Shown here one piece after another: positions 9,394 through 19,336 of a stretch of 64,000 nucleotides of DNA. The position numbers were made by a program, and so were the translations under genes. The notes below the pieces were generated by a model. That model searched no databases. It was not told the origin of the DNA and worked only from the letters and a program-made list of their open reading frames with translations. Where the stretch lies: positions 2,128,501 to 2,192,500 of the forward strand of contig NZ_CP030239.1 in assembly GCF_003285265.1 (NCBI RefSeq), in the 5' to 3' direction. The DNA is from Paracoccus mutanolyticus (GTDB taxonomy: Bacteria > Pseudomonadota > Alphaproteobacteria > Rhodobacterales > Rhodobacteraceae). Within the stretch, counting starts at the first letter, position 1; each line of letters opens with the position of its first letter.

Positions 9394-10994
9394 TCAGGCG
9401 ACCCCCTCGGGTGCGGCGCCGGGCGCGGCCGCCGGCGGGATCGCGGCTTCGGGTGGCACCACCGCGGGATCGACGCCCGCCATCAGGCAGCCCAGATCGC
9501 CGGTCGTGGCCTCGTCCGGCCGGCGCTCGCCCATGATGCGGCCGTCGAACATCACCGCGATGCGATCCGACAGCGCCAGGATCTCGTCCAGCTCGACCGA
9601 GACCAGCAGCACCGCCCGGCCCGCGTCGCGCAGCGCCACGATGCGCTTGTGGATGAATTCGATGGCGCCGATGTCGACGCCGCGGGTGGGCTGCCCGATC
9701 AGCAGCAGGTCGGGGTCGCGCTCGACCTCGCGCGCGACGACGATCTTCTGCTGGTTCCCGCCCGAGAAGTTCGCGCCGCCAGGTCCGGGTCGGGCGGGCG
9801 CACGTCGAAGCGCTTGATCTTGCCCTGCGCATCGGCGCGGATCGCGGCCTCGTCCATCAGCCAGCCCCGGTTGTATTCCGGCGCGTCGTGATAGCCGAAG
9901 GCCACGTTTTCCCAGGCCGAGAACTCCAGGATCAACCCCTCGGCCTGGCGGTCCTCGGGGACATGGCCGATGCCGGCGTGCCGCCGCGCGCGCGCGTCCG
10001 ACCCCGCCAGCGGCAGCACCCGGCCGTTCAGCCGGACCTCGCCCGAAAGCCGCGCGCCGGCTTCGGGATAGCCGCCGAGGATCTCCAGCAGCTGGGTCTG
10101 GCCATTGCCGGCGACGCCGGCCAGCCCCAGGATCTCGCCGGCGCGGATGGTCAGGTCGATGCCGCGCAGCCGCTCGACGCCCTGGGCATCGACCATGCGC
10201 AGGCCGCGCACCTCCAGCACGGGCGCGCCGGGGCGGGCGGGGCCTTGTCGACGCGCAGCAGCACCTTGCGCCCGACCATCAGCTCGGCCAGCGCGGCCGG
10301 GCTCGTCTCGGCGGCCGGCCGAGGCCACCATCTCGCCGCGCCGCATCACGCTGACATTGTCGGTGATCTCCATGATCTCGCGCAGCTTGTGGGTGATCAG
10401 GATGATGGTCTTGCCCTCGTCCCGCAGGCCCCGCAGGATGCGGAACAGGTGGTCGGCCTCGGCCGGCGTCAGGACGCCCGTGGGCTCGTCCAGGATCAGG
10501 ATGTCGGCCTGGCGATACAGCGCCTTCAGGATCTCGACCCGCTGCTGGTGGCCGACCGACAGGTCCTCGACCAGCGCGTCGGGATCGACCTGCAGTTCGT
10601 ATTCCCGCGCCAGCCGCTGCAATTCGCCGCGCGCCCGCGCCAGCGAGGGGCGCAGCAGGGCGCCGTCCTCGGCCCCCAGGATGACGTTTTCCAGCACGGT
10701 GAAATTCTGGACCAGCTTGAAATGCTGGAACACCATGCCGATGCCCGCGCGTATCGCCGCCTGGCTGTCGGCGATGGCGACGGGCTTGCCGCCGATCAGG
10801 ATCTCGCCCGCGTCTGGGCGATAGAACCCGTAAAGGATCGACATCAGCGTCGATTTTCCGGCGCCGTTCTCGCCGATCATGCCGTGGATGGTGCCGCGCG
10901 GCACGCTGAGGTCGATGCCCTTGTTCGCCTGAACCGGGCCGAAGGCCTTGGAAATCCCCCGGAGTTCGATGGCCGGGGGCTCCGGCGCCGCCAT
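9394..10994 (-). CDS. Nucleoside ABC transporter ATP-binding protein, two ATPase domains (frameshifted)
   Basis: A tandem ABC ATPase (NupO/YufO-like) energising nucleoside import. Domain 1 has Walker [10 protein letters not shown], the Q-loop in [10 protein letters not shown], the signature [11 protein letters not shown] and Walker [14 protein letters not shown]. Domain 2 has the degenerate P-loop [24 protein letters not shown] and, in another frame, SGGNQQK. The frame is lost near 9780, where one missing A would restore [14 protein letters not shown] second disturbed stretch runs from about 10245 to 10325. The 1601-nt span suits about 534 residues. The ATG at 10994 overlaps the upstream stop as TGATG. 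Confidence 0.87.
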
Positions 10995-11979
10995 CACTGC
11001 ACCGGGCAGGTGTTGTCGGTCATGTAGTCGTGCACCGCGATCGAGCCGTCGACGATGCCCTTGCTGGCGGCCTCGACAGCCTCGGTCATCTCGGGCGTGA
11101 CCAGGGGCTTGTTGTTGTCGTCCATCGCCACCGACACCCCGCCCGAGGCCAGGTCCATCAGCTTGCGCCCGGGGGCGAGGTCGGCGCCGGCCTTGAACGC
11201 CTCGTAGACCGCGTTGTCCACGCCCTTGACCATCGAGGTCAGCACCTTGCCCGGATGCAGCGCGTTCTGGTTGCTGTCCACGCCGATCGACAGGATGCCG
11301 CCGTCGGCCGCCGCCTGCAGCACGCCGATGCCGGTCGCGCCCGCCGCGGCATAGATCACGTCCGCCCCCTGCGAGATCGCGCCTTGACCAGCTCGCCGCC
11401 CTTGACCGGATCGTTCCAGGCTGCGGGCGTGGTGCCGGCATAGTTCACGATCAGCGTGCCGTCGGGCCGCGCGGCCTTGAAGCCCTGGGCATAGCCGCAT
11501 TCGAACTTGTGGATCAGCGGAATGTCCATGCCTCCGATAAAGCCGACGGTGCCCGATTTCGAGGCCTTGGCCGCCATCACCCCCGCCAGATACGAGCCCT
11601 GCTCCTCGGAGAACTCGATCGACTGCACGTTGGGCTGGTCCACGCTGGCGTCGATGATGACGAATTTCGTGTCGGGATAGTCGGGCGCGACCTTGGACAG
11701 CACCTCGCCAAAGGCAAAGCCGGTCATCACGATGGGATTGGCCCCGGTTTCGGACAGCCGGCGCAGCGCCTGTTCGCGCATCGCCTCGGACTGCATCTCC
11801 AGTTCCTTGTAGCTGCCGCCCGTCTCGGCCTTCCAGCGTTCGGCGCCGTTATAGGCCGCCTCGTTGAAGGATTTGTCGAATTTCCCGCCCAGGTCGAAGA
11901 TCAGCGCCGGATCGGCCAGTGCCCCCAGCGGCATCAGGGTCAGGCAGGCGCTGGCCAGCAGCGATTTCATCAGGGACAT
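10994..11979 (-). CDS. BMP-family nucleoside-binding ABC transporter protein (frameshifted)
   Basis: A periplasmic or lipid-anchored substrate-binding protein of the basic membrane protein (BMP/PnrA/Med) family, which binds purine nucleosides. The N-terminal signal peptide (MSLMKSLLASACLTLMPLGA) is followed by ADPALIFDLGGKFDKSFNEAA, the conserved ligand-contact start. Later VKGVDNAVYEAF and the C-terminal HDYMTDNTCPVQ fit the family. A missing base near 11385 breaks the frame between GGELVKA and ISQGADVIYAAAG. It is the first gene of the operon: binding protein, ATPase, two permeases, phosphorylase. Confidence 0.87.
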
Positions 11980-12060
11980 TGTTCGAACCTCAACCTGTTG
12001 CGGGCGATTCAGCCCGGGATCCAGGGGATTAGGGCGCATGGGCCCTGGTCCGTCAACCGG

Positions 12061-12462
12061 CTACAGCGCCCGGTCCATCAGGATCGCGTCGATGCCGGGC
12101 GCGTAATAACCCCGCCGCCGTCCCGCCTCGGCCCAGCCCTCGCTGCGGTAAAGCGCAAGCGCGGCCGGATTGTCGGACGCCACCTCAAGAAAGGCGCGTC
12201 CGGCGCCGCGCTCGCGCGACCTTGCGTAAAACCCGGCCAGCAGCGCGCGCGCCAGTCCCTGGCGGCGGGTCTCGGGGGCGACGGCCAGGGTCAGAAGCTC
12301 GGCCTCGTCGGCGACGGCGCGGCCGATCAGGAAGCCTTGCGGCAGGTCGATCAGGAAATTCGGCGGGCTGTCCAGCAGCCCCTCGATCTCGGTCGCGGAC
12401 CAGGGGCGGGGGTGGGCGGCAAAGCAGCGCGCATGCAGTGCGGCCAGGGCTGCGGGGGTCAT
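12061..12462 (-). CDS. rimI: Ribosomal-protein-alanine N-acetyltransferase
   Basis: A GNAT acetyltransferase of 133 residues. Acetyl-CoA binding is seen in LTLAVAPETRRQGLARALL, followed by FLEVASDNPAALALYRSEGW, the classic RimI region, and GRRRGYY. RimI acetylates the N-terminal Ala of ribosomal protein S18. It overlaps tsaB by four bases (ATGA), an arrangement common for rimI and tsaB. Confidence 0.88.
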   Translation of the reverse strand: MTPAALAALHARCFAAHPRPWSATEIEGLLDSPPNFLIDLPQGFLIGRAVADEAELLTLAVAPETRRQGLARALLAGFYARSRERGAGRAFLEVASDNPAALALYRSEGWAEAGRRRGYYAPGIDAILMDRAL

Positions 12463-13055
12463 GCCAGGATGACCGGCCCCCGGTCGCGCGCGGGGGCGGC
12501 ATCGGCGGGGCGCAGATAGATCGGCGCGGGCCGGGGCAGGCCGGGCTGGTCGCGCCGGGCCAGGGCGATGCGGGCGATGGCCACCGCCGGCGGGTGGCGC
12601 TGCAGCAGGATCGGGGGCCCGGGCGGCAGCATGTGCAGCGGCCCCTGCGCCGGCCGGTCAGCGGCGTCCCTGGGCCCGAAGTCCTGCCAGATCACCTCGC
12701 CCGCGCGGGCGGGCAGGGCGACGCGGCAGGGGCGCGGCAGGTCCAGGGCGGCGGCCTCGGTTGCGCTGACACCCACGGCGGGGATGCGCAGCGACAGCGC
12801 CAGGCCGCGCGCGGCGGCCACCGCGATGCGGACGCCGGTGAAATTGCCCGGGCCGGTGCCGACGCCCACGACCGACAGGTCGCGCCAGTCCACGCCCGCC
12901 TCGGCCAGCAGTTCGGCCAGCAACGGGAACAGCCGCTCGGCCTGGCCCTTGGCCATGTCCTCGTGCCGGGCGGCCAGGATGCGGGTGCCGCTGACCAAAG
13001 CGGCCGCGCAATGCGCGGCCGATGTGTCGAACCCCAGGGCCAGGCCGTCAGCCAA
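12459..13055 (-). CDS. tsaB: tRNA threonylcarbamoyladenosine biosynthesis protein TsaB
   Basis: An actin-fold/ASKHA partner of TsaD in t6A37 formation, 198 residues. LALGFDTSAAHCAAAL is the first beta-hairpin and VVGVGTGPGNFTGVRIAVAAARGLAL the core dimerisation helix region; both are diagnostic. It is downstream of and overlaps the NifU-like gene by 8 bp, and it overlaps rimI by 4 bp, so the three genes form a tight operon. Confidence 0.92.
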   Translation of the reverse strand: MADGLALGFDTSAAHCAAALVSGTRILAARHEDMAKGQAERLFPLLAELLAEAGVDWRDLSVVGVGTGPGNFTGVRIAVAAARGLALSLRIPAVGVSATEAAALDLPRPCRVALPARAGEVIWQDFGPRDAADRPAQGPLHMLPPGPPILLQRHPPAVAIARIALARRDQPGLPRPAPIYLRPADAAPARDRGPVILA

Positions 13056-13602
13056 CGGGCCGGACCTCGGTCACTTCGGGGATATAGTGGCGCAGCAGGT
13101 TCTCGATCCCCATCTTCAGCGTCAGGGTCGAGGACGGGCAGCCGGCGCAGGCGCCCTGCATGTGCAGATAGACCACACCGCGGTCGAAGCCGTGAAAGGT
13201 GATGTCGCCGCCGTCCTGGGCCACGGCCGGGCGTACGCGGGTGTCCAGCAGTTCCTTGATCTGCTCGACGATGCCGGCGTCGGGACCGGCCTGATCGTTA
13301 TGGGCGCTTTGGGCCACGCCCTCGATCGCCGGGGCCCCGGACTGGTAATGTTCCATGATCGCGCCCAGGACCGACGGCTTGAGGTGGTCCCAGACGGCGC
13401 TGTCGGCCTTGGTGACGGTCACGAAGTCCGAGCCCAGGAAAACCCCCGTGACGCCCGGCACGGCAAAGATGCGGCGCGCCAGCGGGCTGGCGGCGGCGGT
13501 GCCGGCCTCGGTGAAATCGGCGGTCCCGCTGCCCAGAACGGTTTCGCCCGGAAGGAACTTCAGCGTGGCGGGGTTCGGGGTGGTTTCGGTCTGGATGAAC
13601 AT
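13048..13602 (-). CDS. NifU family iron-sulfur scaffold/carrier protein
   Basis: 184 residues in two domains. The N-terminal Nfu scaffold domain begins MFIQTETTPNPATLKFLPG and includes SPLARRIFAVPGVTGVFLG. The C-terminal NifU domain has VRPAVAQDGGDITFHGF and the Fe-S ligands in CAGCPSS (CxxC). Proteins of this type carry 4Fe-4S clusters to client enzymes. AAAGGAG lies a few bases before the ATG. It is the first gene of the NifU-tsaB-rimI operon. Confidence 0.92.
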   Translation of the reverse strand: MFIQTETTPNPATLKFLPGETVLGSGTADFTEAGTAAASPLARRIFAVPGVTGVFLGSDFVTVTKADSAVWDHLKPSVLGAIMEHYQSGAPAIEGVAQSAHNDQAGPDAGIVEQIKELLDTRVRPAVAQDGGDITFHGFDRGVVYLHMQGACAGCPSSTLTLKMGIENLLRHYIPEVTEVRPVG

Positions 13603-13676
13603 GGAGGCACTCCTTTGCCGGGGATATGGGGACCCGAGGGGGGGCAAGTCAAGGGAGAGCCCCGCGCCGCGGCCCC

Positions 13677-14282
13677 TTAAGCCGGAGGGTGGGCGGCGAT
13701 GATCCAGAAGACCGCCAGGTTCAGCGCCGCGTGGCCCAGGGCACCCGCGCCCGCGCTGCCGGAACTGAGCCGCGCCCCCATCGCGGGCACGGCCAGCAGG
13801 GCCGCGGCCAGCAGCATGTTCACGTTGTTGCAGGCATGGGCGATGCGCGCCTGTCCCGCCATCGGCGCCAGGTGCCACAGCACGAACAGCCCCAGCGGCG
13901 CCAGCGCGCGGCCCCAGTCGCCCCGGCCCAGGCCTGGGATCAGCGCGCCGCGCCAGAACCCTTCCTCGAGAAAGCCGTTCAGCAGCGCCGAGGCGACGAC
14001 CGCCGCCATGACCAGCGGGGAAAGCCGGTCCAGGCAGTCCCGCCCCATCCACAGGGCAAGCCCCAGCAGCGCCGCGAAACCCAGGACCGTCCAGCGTGCC
14101 GGCCTGCCGATGCGCCAGGGCCAGCGCCCGCGCCAGACCAGCGCCGCGATCAGCAGCAGCCAGTAGACGCCCATCCCGATCAGATAGCCCGTCAACGGAT
14201 GCCGGGTCAGCGACAGCAGGTGGAACAGCCCGGCCATGGGCGGGATCAGCGCCAGCGCGATCCAGCCCAGTCGGCGGTCCAT
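13677..14282 (-). CDS. CPBP family intramembrane metalloprotease
   Basis: A 201-residue polytopic protein with about six hydrophobic segments. The CAAX/CPBP (Abi) signature is present: EEGFWRGALIPGL (EExxxR), LFVLWHLAPM (His) and GHAALNLAVFW. The family includes membrane proteases for prenylated or bacteriocin-like substrates; the substrate here is unknown. Its ATG overlaps the stop of the universal stress gene (TGATG), so the two are translated together. Confidence 0.78.
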   Translation of the reverse strand: MDRRLGWIALALIPPMAGLFHLLSLTRHPLTGYLIGMGVYWLLLIAALVWRGRWPWRIGRPARWTVLGFAALLGLALWMGRDCLDRLSPLVMAAVVASALLNGFLEEGFWRGALIPGLGRGDWGRALAPLGLFVLWHLAPMAGQARIAHACNNVNMLLAAALLAVPAMGARLSSGSAGAGALGHAALNLAVFWIIAAHPPA

Positions 14283-14737
14283 CAGGTGATCTTTTCCAGC
14301 CGCTCGCGCGAGATGTCGCCCGGCACGATGGTGATGGGGCAGGGCAGCGTCGCCACCTCGCGCATCAGGCGCGTGACCAGCGGCCCCGGCCCCGAACTGT
14401 CGGCCGAGGCGGCCAGCACCACGATGCCGATTTCCGGGTCGTCGCCGATCTGGGCCAGAAGCTCGGTCGCGGGCTCGCCCTCGCGGATGACCAGCTCGGG
14501 CTCGACCCCGGGGCGGTCGCGCATCCATTTGGCAAAGACCTCGAAATGGGCCTGGATGCGTTCATAGGCCTCGGCCCGCATGACCTCGGCCACGCCCATG
14601 CCATGCTGGATTTCCGAGGCGGGGATGACGGCCAGCACCTGCACCCCGCCGCCCGTCTTGGCCGCGCGCATGGCGGCAAAGCGGATGGCGTTCAGACATT
14701 CGCGGGTGTCGTCCAGAACGACCAGGGATTTCCGCAT
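14282..14737 (-). CDS. Universal stress protein (UspA family)
   Basis: A 151-residue single Usp domain starting MRKSLVVLDDTRECLNAIRFA, with a nucleotide-binding style C-terminal segment ending in CPITIVPGDIS. DPEIGIVVLAASADSSGPGPL takes the place of the usual GSRG loop. It probably has a role in stress survival, but no partner is evident other than the overlapping CPBP gene downstream. Confidence 0.85.
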   Translation of the reverse strand: MRKSLVVLDDTRECLNAIRFAAMRAAKTGGGVQVLAVIPASEIQHGMGVAEVMRAEAYERIQAHFEVFAKWMRDRPGVEPELVIREGEPATELLAQIGDDPEIGIVVLAASADSSGPGPLVTRLMREVATLPCPITIVPGDISRERLEKIT

Positions 14738-14897
14738 GTTTCAGGCGACCGGCTGCAAGGATGATGGGCAAAGACTGGCCGAAAGGACACGGTCGCGCAA
14801 GTCCGTTGCGCTTTGCCCCTTGCGTTCGTTCCCATTTTCGCCCCGCTATGCTAGGGCAAAAAACAAGGCACACAGGCAAAAGCGCGGGAATCCCATT

Positions 14898-15770
14898 GTG
14901 ACCATTCACCAGGATTGGGACAAAGCCGACCGCCGTGACCTCGCTTCGGTCCCCGGGTTCGAGCTTGCCTGGATCGCCCGCGAACCGGATTCGGGCCGGA
15001 TCGGCATGACGCCGGGCAAGCGGGTCTTCGACATCGTGCTGGCGCTGGTGCTGCTGGTGCCGCTGTCGGTGGTGATGGTGGTGGTGGCGGCGGTGCTGCT
15101 GCTGATGCAGGGCAGGCCGCTGTTCTACGTCGCGCCGCGCATGCGCGCCCCGGGGGAACAGTTCAAGCTGCTCAAGTTCCGCACCATGCTGCGCCAGGAC
15201 GGCGATTCGGGGGCGACGGGTGCGCACAAGCACTGGCGCATCACCCGGGTCGGGCGTTTCCTGCGGCGCACGCGCATCGACGAACTGCCGCAGCTGTTCA
15301 ACATCCTGCGCGGCGACATGAGCTTTGTCGGACCGCGCCCGCCGCTGCGCGAATATGTCGAGCGGTTCCCCGCGCTTTACGCCGTGGTGCTGCAGGACCG
15401 GCCGGGCGTCACCGGCCTTGCGACGATGATCTATCACGCCCACGAAGACCGCATCATGGCGCGCTGCACCACCGCCGAGGCGACCGAGGCCGCCTATTAC
15501 CGGCGCTGCCTGCCGACCAAGCTGCGGCTGGACATGATCTATCAGCGCCGGCGCAACCTGCGCGTGGACCTGTGGATCATCTGGCACACCATCATGACCG
15601 TGCTGATCCCGAACTGGCAGGGGCGCGGTCGCCGCCGGGCGCCGTCGGGAAAAGTGCCGGCGTCGCCCAAGGCCAATGCCACCGCCGCCAAGGCGCATGC
15701 GCTGGTGATCCCGCCCCGTGCGGTCGTGGCGCCAAGCCCGCTCGAGGCCAACCGCATCCCTGCGGAATAA
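14898..15770 (+). CDS. Exopolysaccharide biosynthesis sugar transferase (polyprenyl-phosphate sugar phosphotransferase)
   Basis: The C-terminal catalytic domain type of the PssY/ExoY/WcaJ family, about 290 residues. It transfers a sugar-1-phosphate to undecaprenyl phosphate. KRVFDIVLALVLLVPLSVVMV is the re-entrant membrane helix. FKLLKFRTM, RITRVGRFLRRTRIDELPQL, NILRGDMSFVGPRP and DRPGVTGLATM are the family blocks. A basic Ala/Pro tail follows residue 235. The GTG at 14898 is chosen because homologous-looking sequence starts before the internal ATG at 15006. The gene stands alone, convergent with truA. Confidence 0.85.
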   Translation: MTIHQDWDKADRRDLASVPGFELAWIAREPDSGRIGMTPGKRVFDIVLALVLLVPLSVVMVVVAAVLLLMQGRPLFYVAPRMRAPGEQFKLLKFRTMLRQDGDSGATGAHKHWRITRVGRFLRRTRIDELPQLFNILRGDMSFVGPRPPLREYVERFPALYAVVLQDRPGVTGLATMIYHAHEDRIMARCTTAEATEAAYYRRCLPTKLRLDMIYQRRRNLRVDLWIIWHTIMTVLIPNWQGRGRRRAPSGKVPASPKANATAAKAHALVIPPRAVVAPSPLEANRIPAE

Positions 15771-15777
15771 CCTCTCC

Positions 15778-16554
15778 TCAGGCGAAGGGATCGGCGGGAT
15801 AGCCCACGCCGGTCAGGTAAAGTCCCTGCGGCGGGCAGACCGGGCCGCAGGCCGCGCGGTCGCGCGCCGCCAGGGCCTCGGCCACGCGGTCGGGGTGCCA
15901 GGCGCCCGCCCCCACCCGTTCCAGCGTGCCGACGATGGACCGCACCTGGTTGTGCAGGAAGGACCGGGCCCGCAGGTGAAAGCGGTATTCGTGGCCCCGC
16001 GGAATGGGAAACTCCTCGATCCTGATGGCGTCCAGCGTCTTCACCGGGCTTTTCGACTGACACATGGTCGACCGGAAGGTGGTGAAGTCGTGGCGGCCCA
16101 GCAGATGCGCCGCGCCCGCGCGCATGGCCTCCAGATCCAGCGGGCTCAGCACCTGCCAGACCCGGCCCCGGTCATGCGTGACCGGCGCGCGCCGGGCGAC
16201 CAGGCGAAAGCTGTAGCGCCGCTCCTGGGCCGAGAATCGGGCATGGAAATCCTCGTCCACGCGCGCGGCGGCCAGGATGGCGACAGGGGCGGGCTTCAGG
16301 TGCCAGTTCAGCGCCTCGGACAGGCGGAACGGGTCCCAGTCGCGGGCGAGGTCGGCATGGGCGACCTGCCCGGTGGCGTGGACCCCCGCGTCGGTGCGGC
16401 CGGCGGCCGCGATGCGCGCGCCCTGGGCAAAGCCCGGGTCCAGCCGGGCCAGCGCCGCCTCGATCGCGCCCTGCACACTGGGCTGTTCGGCCTGCGCCTG
16501 CCAGCCGGCAAAGGGCGTGCCGTCATAGTCGATCAGCAAGGCAAAACGCGGCAT
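15778..16554 (-). CDS. truA: tRNA pseudouridine(38-40) synthase TruA
   Basis: 258 residues. It isomerises U38-U40 in the anticodon arm of tRNAs. The N-terminus [17 protein letters not shown], the catalytic Asp55 in [17 protein letters not shown], and the C-terminal [17 protein letters not shown] are all present. The gene overlaps the upstream XpaC-like gene by one base. Confidence 0.95.
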   Translation of the reverse strand: MPRFALLIDYDGTPFAGWQAQAEQPSVQGAIEAALARLDPGFAQGARIAAAGRTDAGVHATGQVAHADLARDWDPFRLSEALNWHLKPAPVAILAAARVDEDFHARFSAQERRYSFRLVARRAPVTHDRGRVWQVLSPLDLEAMRAGAAHLLGRHDFTTFRSTMCQSKSPVKTLDAIRIEEFPIPRGHEYRFHLRARSFLHNQVRSIVGTLERVGAGAWHPDRVAEALAARDRAACGPVCPPQGLYLTGVGYPADPFA

Positions 16555-17516
16555 CAGCGTCTCGTCGGCTCGCGCGGGATCAGCAGGTCGTCGAGCGTCA
16601 TCGGCCGCTCGAGTTCGGCCGGCTCGGAGGACTCGGCCGGGGCAGGGGGCCGCACGCCTTCGCGGGCCAGCCGGTCGCGCAGCACGCTGATCTCGATATC
16701 CAGGTCGGCGCGGTCGCCCTCGACCAGCTTGCGGGTGCGGGCGGCGAACTGCGATTCCAGGTCGCCCAGCAGGGTTTCGTAATCCTGGCGCGCGCGCGGG
16801 TCGCGGGTCTGGGCATAAAGGTCGGCGAACTTCACCGTCGCATCGCGGGCGCCCTGCAGATAGACGCCCATGTAGCGCCGGGTCGCGGCGATGTCGCCCG
16901 GGTCCTGTTCGATGCGCTGGAACAGGTCGCGCGCGGTGGCCGCGAACATGGCGACCCGGGAGTCCAGCCGGCGGTCGCCGGTGCGCAGGATCGCGTCCTG
17001 CATGGCCTTCAGATGCGCCTCGCCTTCGGCGATGATGCGGTGGGCGCGGTCCTGCTGGACGCTGTCGATGCCCTCCATCCCCTTGTCGCGCATCGGGTCG
17101 GGGCCAAAGGCCAGCCAGTGCAGCACGCCGCCCGCGACGCCGATGACGGCGGCGCCAAGCTCGGCGCCCGGCACCCAGGACCCCACGCCCAGCGCCACGC
17201 CGGTCAGGATGCCGCCGAACAGCTTGCGCGGCCAGGCGGGGCGGCGGGCGACGGCGCGGGCGTCATAGGCCGCCTCGGCCCGCAGCCCTTCGCGCGTCAG
17301 GGCCATCCCCAGCGCCAGCCCGCCGAAGGCCGCAAGATGCGCGGCAAGGCCCAGCGGCCCCTGCCAGAAGGCGCTCAGCAGGAACGGGATCCCCATGAGG
17401 GTGATCCAGCGGGTGCGCGATTCCAGCGGATGGCGCAGGTCGCGCGGGCGGGGCAGGGGGCGGCGGTCGTCCGGCCGGGCCTGCGGCGAATGGGGGCCCG
17501 TGTAGCGTTTCGCCAT
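16554..17516 (-). CDS. 5-bromo-4-chloroindolyl phosphate hydrolysis (XpaC-like) family protein
   Basis: 320 residues. A basic Pro-rich N-terminus is followed by hydrophobic hairpins at about 37-60 and 95-130. A long, charged helical half follows ([25 protein letters not shown], broken here at a glance, then [26 protein letters not shown]). This matches the XpaC family, commonly paired with toxic-anion-resistance TelA genes; no telA is in the window. A 27-codon gene lies immediately upstream and truA immediately downstream. The biochemical function of the family is not established. Confidence 0.7.
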   Translation of the reverse strand: MAKRYTGPHSPQARPDDRRPLPRPRDLRHPLESRTRWITLMGIPFLLSAFWQGPLGLAAHLAAFGGLALGMALTREGLRAEAAYDARAVARRPAWPRKLFGGILTGVALGVGSWVPGAELGAAVIGVAGGVLHWLAFGPDPMRDKGMEGIDSVQQDRAHRIIAEGEAHLKAMQDAILRTGDRRLDSRVAMFAATARDLFQRIEQDPGDIAATRRYMGVYLQGARDATVKFADLYAQTRDPRARQDYETLLGDLESQFAARTRKLVEGDRADLDIEISVLRDRLAREGVRPPAPAESSEPAELERPMTLDDLLIPREPTRR

Positions 17517-17518
17517 GA

Positions 17519-17602
17519 TCAGCCCGCGCCCCCGAACGAGGCGTAAAGCACCAGCCCCATCAGCAGGAAAAAGGACAGGCGCTGTGTCGCTTTGCGGGAC
17601 AT
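17519..17602 (-). CDS. 27-residue membrane peptide upstream of XpaC-like gene
   Basis: A short frame, MSRKATQRLSFFLLMGLVLY ending ASFGGAG, stops 2 bp before the XpaC-like start. It has a good ribosome binding site (AAAGGAAA, 5 bp before ATG). It has a basic head and one hydrophobic segment with a small-residue tail, as expected of a single-pass small membrane protein. The strong RBS and tight spacing argue that it is translated; no family is recognised. Confidence 0.5.
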   Translation of the reverse strand: MSRKATQRLSFFLLMGLVLYASFGGAG

Positions 17603-17704
17603 GGGTTTCCTTTCGCGGCCAGTCGTTCGCCTGCCAGCATATAGGACGGCCCCGGCCCGAACAAAAGGCCGGGCCGGGCAGGCCGGTCGAACAGGGAAGG
17701 GAAA

Positions 17705-17778
17705 TGGAGCGGGTGATGCGGAGTGAACCCACGTATTCAGCTTGGAAGGCTGCTGCTCTACCATTGAGCTACACCCGC
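17705..17778 (-). tRNA. tRNA-Gly (anticodon UCC)
   Basis: A 74-nt cloverleaf on the minus strand with CCA encoded. The acceptor is GCGGGTG/CACCCGC, the D-arm TAGCTCAATGGTAGAGC, and the anticodon loop CTTCCAA (UCC). The T-arm reads GTGGG TTCACTC CGCAT, in which one G faces G. This departs from the usual paired stem and may be a sequence error. Reads GGA codons. Confidence 0.93.
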
Positions 17779-17788
17779 GTCAGGGCTT

Positions 17789-17817
17789 TCTATAGGCAAG
17801 CGGACACAGGCTTGCAA
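17789..17817 (-). promoter_or_regulatory. Promoter of tRNA-Gly
   Basis: On the minus strand, TTGCAA (17817-17812) and TATAGA (17794-17789) are separated by 17 bp. They lie about 10 bp before the mature tRNA 5' end. This is a good housekeeping promoter match. Confidence 0.6.
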
Positions 17818-17881
17818 GCGTCGTGCGCCGTCCCCCTGCCGCCAGCTTGACGGCGGCGGGGGCGCACGGCAAGCAAGGTCC

Positions 17882-19330
17882 ATGATCGACGTTCGTCCCG
17901 TGGCCAATACGATCGGCAGGCTGGTCATCACGCTGGGGGCGGCGATGATGCTGCCGGCTGTCGTCGATTGGTGGGCGGGCGATCCGCATTGGAAGAGCTT
18001 TCTGGAATCGGCGATCCTGACTGCGCTGGCCGGCGCCTTCATCACGCTGTCCACCCGGGACGTGGACCGCACCCTGACCATGGAGCAGGCCTTCCTGATG
18101 ACCGCCGCGATCTGGGCGGTGCTGCCGGCGGCGGGGGCCGTGCCCTTCATGATCGGCGCGCCGCATGCCAGCTTCACCGACGCCTATTTCGAGGCGATGT
18201 CGGGCCTGACCACGACCGGCACCACCGCCTTCGTCGGGCTGGACCATCTGCCCAAGGGCACGAACCTGTGGCGCGCCTTCCTGAACTGGGCGGGGGGCTT
18301 GGGGATCATCGTCGTCGCCATGATCTTCCTGCCGGTGATGAAGGTCGGCGGCATGCAGTTCTTCAAGTCCGAGGGCTTCGACACGCTGGGCAAGATCCTG
18401 CCCCGCGCCTTCGACATCGCGCGCGAGACGACGGCCGTCTATTTCGCGCTGACCTGCACCTGCATGGTGGTCTATATCCTGCTGGGCATGACCGGGTTCG
18501 ACGCGCTGGTGCTGGCGCTGTCGACCTGCTCGACGGGCGGCTTTTCAAACTACGACAGCAGCTTCGCGCCCTTCATCGGGCCGGCGGAATATGCGGCCTC
18601 GTTCTTCATGATCCTGGCCTCGCTGCCCTTCATCCGCATGGTGCAGCTGATCCGGGGCTCGGCCCAGCCCTTGTGGCGCGACATCCAGGTGCGGGCCTAT
18701 CTGCGCTGGACGGCCTATGCCATCACGGCCATCGTGGTCTATCGGCTGCTGTGGCTGGACGCCAAGGACCCGCTTCATGTCCTGCGCGAGACGACGTTCA
18801 ACGTCATCTCGACCTTCTCGGGGACGGGCTTTGCCTCGACCGACGTACAGCTTTGGGGGCATTTCCCCTTTGTGATCCTGGTGATCGTCGGGCTGATCGG
18901 GGGCTGCACCGGCTCGACATCCTGCTCGGTCAAGGTATTCCGCTATCTGGTGCTGATCCAGGCGGTCAAGACGCAGCTGCGCCGGATGCAGTCGCCGCAC
19001 CGCATCTTTCCGCTGCTTTACGACAGCCGCCCGCTGGACGAGGACGTGGTGGATTCGGTCATGGCCTTCTTTACCCTGTTCATGCTGACCTTCGGCCTGC
19101 TGATCGTGGGGCTGGCGATGACCGGGCTGCATCCCCGCACCGCGCTGACCGGGGCCTGGACGGCCATCGCCAACGTGGGCGTGATCTGGGGGCCCGAGCT
19201 TAGCCCGAACGGCGCGGTCAGGGACATCCCGACCGCCGCCAAATGGCTGATGAGCCTGGGCATGTATGTCGGCCGGCTGGAGCTGCTGACCGTGCTGGTC
19301 ATTCTGATGCCCCGGTTCTGGCGCGCCTGA
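17882..19330 (+). CDS. trkH: TrkH family potassium uptake protein
   Basis: 482 residues. The translocating subunit of the Trk K+ system, with the repeated M1-P-M2 pore units. Selectivity-filter regions are visible at SGLTTTGTTAFVGLDHLP, LSTCSTGGFSNYD, ISTFSGTGFASTDVQLWG and AIANVGVIWGPELSPN. The C-terminus SLGMYVGRLELLTVLVILMPRFWR is typical. It needs a TrkA NAD-binding partner, which is not in this window. It is divergent from tRNA-Gly and convergent with the peptidoglycan-binding gene. Confidence 0.93.
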   Translation: MIDVRPVANTIGRLVITLGAAMMLPAVVDWWAGDPHWKSFLESAILTALAGAFITLSTRDVDRTLTMEQAFLMTAAIWAVLPAAGAVPFMIGAPHASFTDAYFEAMSGLTTTGTTAFVGLDHLPKGTNLWRAFLNWAGGLGIIVVAMIFLPVMKVGGMQFFKSEGFDTLGKILPRAFDIARETTAVYFALTCTCMVVYILLGMTGFDALVLALSTCSTGGFSNYDSSFAPFIGPAEYAASFFMILASLPFIRMVQLIRGSAQPLWRDIQVRAYLRWTAYAITAIVVYRLLWLDAKDPLHVLRETTFNVISTFSGTGFASTDVQLWGHFPFVILVIVGLIGGCTGSTSCSVKVFRYLVLIQAVKTQLRRMQSPHRIFPLLYDSRPLDEDVVDSVMAFFTLFMLTFGLLIVGLAMTGLHPRTALTGAWTAIANVGVIWGPELSPNGAVRDIPTAAKWLMSLGMYVGRLELLTVLVILMPRFWRA

Positions 19331-19336
19331 AGGGGG

